DNA from: an uncultured Bacteroidia bacterium
GTDB lineage: Bacteria > Bacteroidota > Bacteroidia > SpSt-205
Assembly (NCBI GenBank): GCA_937995505.1
Contig: CALKJV010000009.1
Coordinates: 1-14,856 of the forward strand
Length of the DNA: 14,856 bases
Direction: 5' to 3'
This document shows positions 5,767-11,837 of this stretch, in pieces. The notes under the pieces are model-generated. The model was not told the DNA's origin and searched no databases. It saw nothing but the letters and a program-made list of their open reading frames with translations. A program made the position numbers and the translations under genes. Every line of letters starts with the position of its first letter. Position 1 is the stretch's first letter.

Positions 5767-7047
5767 CTATGTGGGTAGGGCTACCAGTGTCGGTTTGGCA
5801 ACCTTCTCAAATTCTAGGCGATACTTCTGTACGATAGCCCGTATAGGCCATACCGCAGCATCTGCGAGGGCGCAGATGGTACGCCCTTCTATTTGATTGG
5901 CTACGGAAAGCAGTCGGTCTATATCGGCGTACGTAGCTGTACCCTCTAGGAATCGGTGCAGAATTTTTTTGAGCCAGCCGGTACCTTCGCGACAAGGGGT
6001 GCATTGGCCACACGACTCGTGTTTGTAAAAAGCCGCGATCCGATAGGCAAACCCCACCATATCGGTGTTCTCATCCAGCACGAGTATACCTGAGGTGCCC
6101 ATCATAGAGCCAACCTTGCGGAGGGCATCTGCACTCATGCGGATACCTTCTATCTCGTCGGGGGTGAGGATAGGCGTGGAAGATCCCCCGGGTACCACCC
6201 CTTTGAGCTTCCGGCCATGGCGTATGCCACCTGCGACTTCGTAGATGAGGTCAGTAATCAGCATGCCGCTGGGGTACTCATACACGCCGGGACGATTTAC
6301 ATGACCGGATATCCCATACAGGACAGGTCCTGGATGTTCTGGCGCGCCGATTTGCGTGTAGGCTGCCGCTCCGAGTCGCAGTACAAGTGGCACATGGGCT
6401 AAAGTTTCTACATTATTGATGGTGGTGGGAGCGCCCCAAAGGCCTTTTTGCGCAGGGAAGGGCGGTTTATAGCGGGGATATGCCCGTTTGCCCTCTAAGG
6501 ATTCCATCAACCCTGTCTCTTCGCCGCAGATGTAGGCACCTGCCCCTTTATGGAGGTACAGTTCTGTGGAAAAATCGGTATCTAAGATGTGCTTGCCGAT
6601 GTAGCCTCGCTGGTAGGCTTGGTCTACGGCTGCTTGCAGGCGATCAATCCAGTCGGCGTATTCCCCACGAATGTACACATAGATAGCGTCTATCTGCATC
6701 GCATAAGCTGCGATGAGGGCGCCTTCAATGAAGAGATGGGGATTGAATTCAAATATTCGACGGTCTTTACAGGTGCCGGGTTCGGATTCGTCGCCGTTGG
6801 CGGCGAGGTAGCGGGGCACACCTTCTTTTTTGGGGGGCATGAAGCTCCACTTGAGACCTGCATTGAAGCCGGCTCCCCCTCGCCCTCGGATGTTTGCAGC
6901 TTTGATCTCTTCAATCACTTGCGGCGGGGTCAGCTCCTTCAAGGATCGCCGCAGCTGGGCGTAGCCGCCTGTACTCTCATAGACTGTGATGTCGTGGAGG
7001 TTAGGGATTTTCGGTAAGAGGAGTGGTCTGTAGGTGCGCCATTCCAT
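5767..7047 (-). CDS. nuoF: NADH-quinone oxidoreductase subunit F (NADH-binding)
   Basis: The 426-residue NADH-oxidising flavoprotein subunit of respiratory complex I, located in the peripheral arm on the cytosolic side. FMN and NADH sites are present: GRGGAGF at 55-61, NGDESEPGTCKDR at 84-96, and GAGAYICGEETGL with ESLEG at 168-186. The N3 [4Fe-4S] cluster has its four Cys ligands: SCGQCTPC gives C346, C349 and C352, and TICALAD gives C392. Length is normal for the family. It follows tpiA after 22 bp and precedes the DivIVA gene, so its usual partners nuoE and nuoG are not adjacent on this window. Related FMN/NADH subunits occur in NAD-reducing hydrogenases and formate dehydrogenases, but the simple architecture without extra ferredoxin domains and the overall match favour NuoF. 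Confidence 0.93.
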   Translation of the reverse strand: MEWRTYRPLLLPKIPNLHDITVYESTGGYAQLRRSLKELTPPQVIEEIKAANIRGRGGAGFNAGLKWSFMPPKKEGVPRYLAANGDESEPGTCKDRRIFEFNPHLFIEGALIAAYAMQIDAIYVYIRGEYADWIDRLQAAVDQAYQRGYIGKHILDTDFSTELYLHKGAGAYICGEETGLMESLEGKRAYPRYKPPFPAQKGLWGAPTTINNVETLAHVPLVLRLGAAAYTQIGAPEHPGPVLYGISGHVNRPGVYEYPSGMLITDLIYEVAGGIRHGRKLKGVVPGGSSTPILTPDEIEGIRMSADALRKVGSMMGTSGILVLDENTDMVGFAYRIAAFYKHESCGQCTPCREGTGWLKKILHRFLEGTATYADIDRLLSVANQIEGRTICALADAAVWPIRAIVQKYRLEFEKVAKPTLVALPT

Positions 7048-7051
7048 ATGA

Positions 7052-7059
7052 CAAAGAAA
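7052..7059 (-). promoter_or_regulatory. Possible degenerate -7 promoter element (TTTCTTTG) before nuoF
   Basis: On the minus strand TTTCTTTG differs from TAnnTTTG by one base (T for A at the second position). It ends 4 bases before the nuoF ATG, the same gap as the exact element before the gene at 373. It lies in the 22 bp AT-rich spacer after tpiA, so nuoF may have its own start in addition to read-through. This is weak evidence. Confidence 0.3.
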
Positions 7060-7069
7060 ACAATTTTTC

Positions 7070-7834
7070 TTATAACGGCTTTGTTTGGAGGTGGGCCTGG
7101 GCTATCGCGAGGAAGGAGTCGGCCGATAGGCTAGCTCCGCCCACTAACCCCCCATCAATATCTGGCTGGCTAAAGAGGGCGTAGGCGTTGTCGGGCTTGA
7201 GACTGCCGCCGTAAAGGATGGGGATTTGATCGGCGGGAGCGCCGAGCTGCGCAAGCTGCATGCGCAGATAGGCGTGAGCTTCTTGGGCTTGGTCGGGGGT
7301 GGCGTTGATACCCGTGCCGATAGCCCAGACGGGCTCATAAGCTATGGCCAGGCGGTTCCAGTCTATGATGTTTTCGGATAAGACTTCTTGCAACTGGGTT
7401 TGGAGGCGAAAGAGGGTTCGGCCGGCCTCGCGTTCCGCTAAGGTTTCGCCTACGCAGTAAAGTACTGATAAGCTGCGGGCTTGTGCGTCTTGTACTTTTT
7501 TTCGGAGCAGTTCTGCGTTTTCCCCGAAGTACTGGCGCCGTTCAGAGTGTCCTACGAGTACCCAAGTGGCGCCGGCTGCGGCGAGTTGGGCCATAGAGAT
7601 CTCTCCGGTAAAGGCCCCGAATTCGCCGGGGTATCCGTTTTGTGCACCGAGGGCTATGGAGCTGCCTGCTAGCTGCATAGCTAGCTCCCGCAGATATAAA
7701 GCCGGGGGGAAGACTATGCCTGGCAGCGTGCGTAGCTCCGGCGCCTCCCAGGCAGCACGCAACTGCTGGGTCAAAGTAAGCGCTTGCTCGGCATACAAGT
7801 GCATCTTCCAGTTAGCCGCTAAAAGCCTCCTCAT
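7070..7834 (-). CDS. tpiA: Triosephosphate isomerase
   Basis: A complete 254-residue TIM-barrel enzyme interconverting dihydroxyacetone phosphate and glyceraldehyde 3-phosphate in glycolysis and gluconeogenesis. All catalytic parts are visible: N8 and K10 in AANWKMH, H96 in VGHSERR, and E167 in AYEPVWAIGTG, which starts the mobile loop. The phosphate-binding blocks are LYGGSLKPDN (from about residue 207) and DGGLVGGASL (from about 227). Length and motif spacing are normal. The ATG overlaps the stop of the upstream baeRF-like gene by 4 bp (ATGA), which fixes the start and suggests coupled translation. The nuoF gene follows after 22 bp. I see no anomalies. Confidence 0.97.
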   Translation of the reverse strand: MRRLLAANWKMHLYAEQALTLTQQLRAAWEAPELRTLPGIVFPPALYLRELAMQLAGSSIALGAQNGYPGEFGAFTGEISMAQLAAAGATWVLVGHSERRQYFGENAELLRKKVQDAQARSLSVLYCVGETLAEREAGRTLFRLQTQLQEVLSENIIDWNRLAIAYEPVWAIGTGINATPDQAQEAHAYLRMQLAQLGAPADQIPILYGGSLKPDNAYALFSQPDIDGGLVGGASLSADSFLAIAQAHLQTKPL

Positions 7835-8913
7835 GGTAAGATGAGTACGAGGGGATGGGGCAATCTCTCCGCAGGCGCAAAGAGTACATGGCCGTTTTTT
7901 TCTCGGACGGCGGCTACGAGTAGGTCTATCCCGTCTTTGGTAGGAAGGGAGCGTTTACTGCCTACCAACTCTTGGGCTGGCAAGTCGTAACCCTCTTGAA
8001 TAAACAAGATAGGCGTAGTGGGTAGGGTGTCTTGCAGGAGTTCCCAGATTTCTTTGGGGGTCTGGGGCTCTGAGTACGCTAAGAAAGGAGCATACATTTG
8101 CTCTAATACGGTGCGTTGATGGCTTAGGTGCTGGGCTACATGCTGTTGGATTACTTCTAAGGGGGCGGTTTCAGGTACGCCGCTGATGAGCGTAAGGCGC
8201 GCCTTAGGTTCAAGGCGACGCATCAGCTCCTGCAAGATCCTGTCCTCTCCCATGAGTAGAAGAGGAACCTGCTCCTCCTGTAGATAATAGCTTAGTACCG
8301 ACTGCAACGTATCTAAATACTTGACGAGGGCCATGCTATAGGCCGAGCGCGCCATCTGTGCAAAAAGCTCTGAATATTGTGGGCTTTCTAGACTGATGTT
8401 TTGGATTTGCTGTCGGGCTTTGTGGAGCTGATGGAGGGCGTCTTTGAGCTCAGACTGCAGGGGCATGGAGAAGAGACGACTGTCTAAGCCCTCAAACCAC
8501 CGCGCCGTATTTTCGGAGATGAGCCCGACAAAGGTCGCTTGCGTCCGATAGAGCGCATATAGTGCAGGATTCGGCTTGAGGGCCTTCCCTACCGAAATCT
8601 CTTCTGGTAAGGCGAAAGGCAAGAATACGGCCTCGGAGACAGCGGGCGTTACCCCGATAAGCCAGGTGCCTTGCCGGAGGGAGCTTTCGCTGACTTGCTG
8701 GAGGGCATACTCCAGGTTGGTACGAAAAGACTCTGCCTCCTTTAGGTCGCTGTGCTTAGCCAGAGCTTTTTCTGCTTTGGATTGGACTTTGCCGAGCTGG
8801 ATAGCAGAAAGGCCTCCTTCGGCCTCCGGTACAGGGAGGTACGCCGTAAGTGCTAGAGATGCTTCTGCGGCTTCAGCCAGCCGACGAACTCGCGTAAACC
8901 TTAGCGGATCCAT
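7831..8913 (-). CDS. Probable bacterial eRF1-like (baeRF) family protein
   Basis: A 360-residue soluble protein with no signal peptide or membrane helix. I think it belongs to the bacterial archaeo-eukaryotic release factor-like group (baeRF, family 3 type). Supporting features are an N-terminal TAYLPV strand (23-28), and a middle segment with LPEEISVGKALKPNPALYAL (102-121) leading to FVGLISENTARWFEG (128-142). A helix-rich part follows, then LPLLLMGEDRILQEL (about 217-230). The C-terminal domain runs through PILFIQEG (291-298), DLLVAAVREKNGHVLFAP (340-357 when counted by eye). No GGQ peptidyl-hydrolysis motif is visible. The family is known from domain analysis; its bacterial function is not established. 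The ATG at 8913 is preferred; the frame could extend to a TTG at 8964, but that would invade the divergent gene. It is followed by tpiA with a 4 bp overlap. Confidence 0.6.
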   Translation of the reverse strand: MDPLRFTRVRRLAEAAEASLALTAYLPVPEAEGGLSAIQLGKVQSKAEKALAKHSDLKEAESFRTNLEYALQQVSESSLRQGTWLIGVTPAVSEAVFLPFALPEEISVGKALKPNPALYALYRTQATFVGLISENTARWFEGLDSRLFSMPLQSELKDALHQLHKARQQIQNISLESPQYSELFAQMARSAYSMALVKYLDTLQSVLSYYLQEEQVPLLLMGEDRILQELMRRLEPKARLTLISGVPETAPLEVIQQHVAQHLSHQRTVLEQMYAPFLAYSEPQTPKEIWELLQDTLPTTPILFIQEGYDLPAQELVGSKRSLPTKDGIDLLVAAVREKNGHVLFAPAERLPHPLVLILP

Positions 8914-8930
8914 AAGCCAATGGAATGCCC

Positions 8931-8938
8931 TAACTTTA
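8931..8938 (+). promoter_or_regulatory. Possible degenerate -7 promoter element (TAACTTTA)
   Basis: TAACTTTA matches TAnnTTTG except at the last base and ends 20 bases before the ATG at 8959, in the 45 bp divergent gap. On the opposite strand TTACTTTG (8962-8969) is also one base off and could serve the baeRF-like gene with a leader of about 40 bases. Both are weak candidates. Confidence 0.25.
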
Positions 8939-8958
8939 CCGGCGCTTTTTCCATAGGG

Positions 8959-9345
8959 ATGCAAAGTAAAGGGTTTCTACTTTTTCTCGGGGTGGTGATC
9001 CTCTTGGGCACAGTAGCTACGATGTGGCTGCCCCATTGGAGTGGGAGCTTGTATGTGCTAGCGATAGTGGGGTATTTTTTCCGGGGGCGAGCGTGGTGGG
9101 CGCTGGCAGCGGGGCTTGCCTTAGCGGGAGTATGGCTGGGGCTTGCGTTAGCTTGGGACCTACCTAACCAAGGCTTACTGGCGCAGCGGGTAGCCACGCT
9201 TTTCGGGGTTTCTCGCCCTGCCTTGTGGGGTATTACGGCGCTAATAGGCTTTGTACTGGGGGCGGTAGGTATCGCCTTAGGCCAGGCTTTAGCTCGGCTC
9301 CTTCCCCAAAAACCCCCTCGGGCCCGTGAGCGCCGCCGACGATAA
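8959..9345 (+). CDS. Small membrane protein of unknown function
   Basis: A 128-residue, very hydrophobic protein that I do not recognise. It shows about four hydrophobic segments: FLLFLGVVILLGTVATMWL near 6-24, SLYVLAIVGYF near 30-40, WALAAGLALAGVWLGLALAW near 47-66, and WGITALIGFVLGAVGIAL near 90-107. It ends in a strongly basic tail (RARERRRR) that should sit in the cytosol. The frame is open from an ATG at 8920, but the ATG at 8959 is preferred because it begins right before the first membrane helix and leaves 45 bp for divergent promoters. It overlaps the following symporter gene by 20 bp, so the two are probably co-expressed. A link to transport is possible only from this context. Confidence 0.7.
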   Translation: MQSKGFLLFLGVVILLGTVATMWLPHWSGSLYVLAIVGYFFRGRAWWALAAGLALAGVWLGLALAWDLPNQGLLAQRVATLFGVSRPALWGITALIGFVLGAVGIALGQALARLLPQKPPRARERRRR

Positions 9346-10612
9346 GCAGCTTTCGCTCCGCTTGCTGGCGGGTTTTGCTATAGGTATAGCGGCTGCGCTC
9401 TTGATACGGTCTCTGGGCGTGCCTGCGGAAGGCATGACCCGCCTCGCAGGGCTTTTCGGCGAGATATTCTTGCGAGGGATTTTCATGCTCATCCTGCCGC
9501 TGGTGGTACCCATCCTGCTGCTAGGCATACAGCGCATCAGTGCTACGGGTGCCATGGGAAAGGTGGGCCTTCACACGCTGCTTACCGTGGGGGGGCTCAC
9601 GATAGTGGCAGCTACGATTGGGCTTTTAGCAGCCAATCTGCTGCAGCCGGGTACTGCTGTCTCGCCAGAAGCACAGGCCGAGCTAAGTCGGCGCTTTGGG
9701 GGAGTGGCCCCCGTAGCTAAGGCACCTTCGCACGAGCTTCTCCTCAATCTCCTGCCCAAAAACCCCTTTCGCGAGGTGGCTTTGGCTTTCTCGCCAGAGC
9801 AGCAGGGCGGACTCCTTGCCGTGGTGTTTTTTGTAGTGATTTTCGGCATAAGCCTGGCTCGCCTCCCTGCCGAAACCACTCAGCCCCTTTATCACAGCTT
9901 AGAAGCCATCTATCAGGCGAGCCTCTGGCTACTCTTATGGGTGATGCGGTGGATAGCCCCCTTTGGCATTGCCGGTTTGATTTCTCAAGCAGTGGTGGGC
10001 TTGGGGTGGGAAGTTTTTCCGCTTTTAGGGGCGTATATGGGTACGGTGGCTTTGGGGCTTGCCGTGCATGGCTTAGGGGTATACACGATTTTTTTGCGGG
10101 CTTTTGCTCGGCGTTCGCCTTGGCATACGCTTAGGGAGAGTTTCCCGGCCCTCCTGGTGGCTTTTTCTTCTGCCAGTAGCAATGCAACGCTTCCTACAAC
10201 CCTGCGGGTGGCTATAGAGCGCTTGCAGGTCGCCCCGCCCATCGCTCAGTTTATCGTAACCCTCGGCGCTACCGTCAATCAAAACGGTACTGCCCTTTAT
10301 GAGGGGGTCACGCTGTTATTTCTTTTCCAGGTATTTGGGGTGCCTTTGAGCTTTTCCGAGCAGGCGCTGGTAATCGGTCTAGCGATGCTTATCGCCATAG
10401 GGGCAGCTGGAGTACCCGGGGGCTCTATTCCGCTACTGGCGGGGGTTCTGCCGCTCTTTGGGGTGCCGGCAGCGGCGATAGCACTGATTTACGGCATAGA
10501 CCGGCTTCTAGATATGCTGCGCACCACCCTAAATGTGTATGGCGATTTAGTGATTGCTACCTACCTCAACCGTTTATACCATGGAGCTTCTGCAGACTCG
10601 GGCGGCGCTTAG
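9326..10612 (+). CDS. Dicarboxylate/amino acid:cation symporter (DAACS/SDF family)
   Basis: A 428-residue inner-membrane carrier of the GltPh/GltP/DctA family, which imports acidic amino acids or dicarboxylates with Na+ or H+. The re-entrant hairpin 1 serine motif is SSASSNATLP at 281-290. The TM7 block is GATVNQNGTALYE at 314-326, and the hairpin 2 region is GAAGVPGGSIPLL at 369-381. TM8 carries D406, R409, N413 and D417 in IDRLLDMLRTTLNVYGD, matching GltPh D394, R397, N401 and D405. The Arg favours a substrate with a side-chain carboxylate, and the Asp favours an amino acid over a plain dicarboxylate. The usual NMDGT motif reads NQNGT (318-322), which is odd (see findings). The GTG start at 9326 lies 20 bp inside the preceding gene; no better start is near. 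panC starts inside its 3' end. Confidence 0.92.
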   Translation: MSAADDKQLSLRLLAGFAIGIAAALLIRSLGVPAEGMTRLAGLFGEIFLRGIFMLILPLVVPILLLGIQRISATGAMGKVGLHTLLTVGGLTIVAATIGLLAANLLQPGTAVSPEAQAELSRRFGGVAPVAKAPSHELLLNLLPKNPFREVALAFSPEQQGGLLAVVFFVVIFGISLARLPAETTQPLYHSLEAIYQASLWLLLWVMRWIAPFGIAGLISQAVVGLGWEVFPLLGAYMGTVALGLAVHGLGVYTIFLRAFARRSPWHTLRESFPALLVAFSSASSNATLPTTLRVAIERLQVAPPIAQFIVTLGATVNQNGTALYEGVTLLFLFQVFGVPLSFSEQALVIGLAMLIAIGAAGVPGGSIPLLAGVLPLFGVPAAAIALIYGIDRLLDMLRTTLNVYGDLVIATYLNRLYHGASADSGGA

Positions 10613-11429
10613 AGAATGGCGTCGCAGCGTCCAAACCCGCTTGGGTTTTGTACCGACCATGGGTGCCTTACACGAAGGGCATCTCTCCTTAGTGCGTCGG
10701 AGCCTTGCTGAAAACGACCGCACCGTCGTGAGCATATTCGTCAATCCCCGGCAGTTTGGCGCAAATGAGGACTACCACCGCTACCCCCGTACCTTAGAGA
10801 CCGATCAGCGCCTTTTGGAAAGCCTCGGGGTCTCAGTACTTTTCGCGCCTCCGGAGGAGGAGATATATAGCTCCGAAGATGAAGCCCTTATTAGCATGAC
10901 TCGCCTGAGCCGATTGTGGTGTGGAACCTATCGCATCGGGCATTTTGACGGGGTTACCTTGGTGCTTACGAAGCTTTTTCATCTGGTAGAGCCGGCTCGG
11001 GCCTACTTTGGGGAAAAGGACTTTCAACAGCTACGTATTGTGGAGAAGATGGTGGAGGAGTTATTTTTTCCCATTCAGCTTGTGCGGGTGCCGACGGTGC
11101 GTGAGCCAGATGGCTTGGCCATGAGCTCGCGCAATGCCTATCTCTCTTCTCGGGGGCGAGCCCAGGCCGTAGCGCTGTATAAGACGCTACAGTACATTCA
11201 GACCCTTCTGCCTAAGTATCGGTTAGTTTCTGACCTGCTGCGAGAGGCCCAGCAGTATCTTTCAGAAAGGTTTCCCGAGGTAAAGTTGGAGTATTTAGCT
11301 GTGGTGGATGAATACTCTCTGGAGCCGATGGTACATATAGGGCAGACGGGATCACCCCGTGCCCTAATCGCTGCGTATGTGGAGGGGGTTCGTCTAATTG
11401 ACAATATGCCTTTGCATGTGCCAGACTAA
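10581..11429 (+). CDS. panC: Pantothenate synthetase (pantoate-beta-alanine ligase)
   Basis: A complete 282-residue cytosolic enzyme that joins pantoate and beta-alanine using ATP, the last step of pantothenate synthesis and the route to coenzyme A. Signature motifs are PTMGALHEGH (25-34), where H31 and H34 form the HIGH-like nucleotide site, FVNPRQFG (53-60), GEKDFQQL (144-151) and REPDGLAMSSRN (164-175, the KMSKS-like region). Length is normal. The ATG at 10581 is preferred; the frame could extend upstream to a TTG at 10554, but the ATG puts the conserved domain at the usual distance from the N-terminus. The gene starts 32 bp inside the symporter gene and ends convergent with tsaE, the two stop codons overlapping by 4 bases (11426-11429). 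Aspartate is the source of beta-alanine, so a link to an acidic amino acid importer is conceivable but unproven. Confidence 0.95.
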   Translation: MELLQTRAALREWRRSVQTRLGFVPTMGALHEGHLSLVRRSLAENDRTVVSIFVNPRQFGANEDYHRYPRTLETDQRLLESLGVSVLFAPPEEEIYSSEDEALISMTRLSRLWCGTYRIGHFDGVTLVLTKLFHLVEPARAYFGEKDFQQLRIVEKMVEELFFPIQLVRVPTVREPDGLAMSSRNAYLSSRGRAQAVALYKTLQYIQTLLPKYRLVSDLLREAQQYLSERFPEVKLEYLAVVDEYSLEPMVHIGQTGSPRALIAAYVEGVRLIDNMPLHVPD

Positions 11430-11833
11430 GCGGATTGGAGATGAGCTCGTAGGCGTCGGCTCCCATCGGCGAGTGGCTCTAAAAAAACCTGCACCGCCGG
11501 CAGCGGCACTGAGAAAGGCAGGCGATCTGCCCACTCAACGAAAACTAGTGGCGCTGACTCCAAAAGCTCTTCCAGCTCCGCCCACCGAGAAGGAATATTT
11601 ATGGGGAAGCGATAGAGGTCTATATGCACCGCGCTGGGATAGTAGTGGATATACGAGAAGGTAGGGCTTGCGGCTTCTGAGCCCACCCAGGCGCGTACGA
11701 GGGCGGTTTTGCCTGCGCCGAGGGGGCCATAGAGCAGCCAGCGCGAGACTTGGGGAGCCCAAGCTTGCAAGGCTGCCACGACCTGAGGAAGTTCTGGCAG
11801 AGCGTAGATGCGTTCCAGCTGCGTCTCTCGCAC
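11426..11833 (-). CDS. tsaE: tRNA threonylcarbamoyladenosine biosynthesis protein TsaE
   Basis: A small P-loop ATPase of 135 residues that works with TsaB and TsaD to make N6-threonylcarbamoyladenosine at position 37 of ANN-decoding tRNAs. The Walker A motif is GPLGAGKT (36-43). The switch-like SPTFSYIHYY block starts at residue 56. HIDLYRF (70-76) and the FVEWADRL segment (98-105) are family hallmarks, the latter containing the Glu-Trp pair. Length is slightly short but normal. The start is a GTG at 11833, only 4 bp after the M16 peptidase stop; I see no better ATG, and this puts the first domain strand at the usual place. No Shine-Dalgarno sequence is visible, so translation may be coupled to the peptidase gene. 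TsaB and TsaD are not in this window. Confidence 0.93.
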   Translation of the reverse strand: MRETQLERIYALPELPQVVAALQAWAPQVSRWLLYGPLGAGKTALVRAWVGSEAASPTFSYIHYYPSAVHIDLYRFPINIPSRWAELEELLESAPLVFVEWADRLPFSVPLPAVQVFLEPLADGSRRLRAHLQSA

Positions 11834-11837
11834 GCCG

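Noticed and set aside
8920..8958. Upstream ATG at 8920 for the small membrane protein
   Set aside because: It would leave only 6 bp between divergent starts; the extra 13 residues have no recognisable feature, and the ATG at 8959 begins right before the first helix.
8914..8964. Seventeen-residue N-terminal extension of the baeRF-like protein from a TTG at 8964
   Set aside because: It would overlap the divergent membrane protein start and use a rare start codon; the ATG at 8913 is a better fit.
10554..10580. TTG start for panC nine codons upstream
   Set aside because: PanC proteins normally start shortly before the first strand, as the ATG at 10581 does; the extension has no support.
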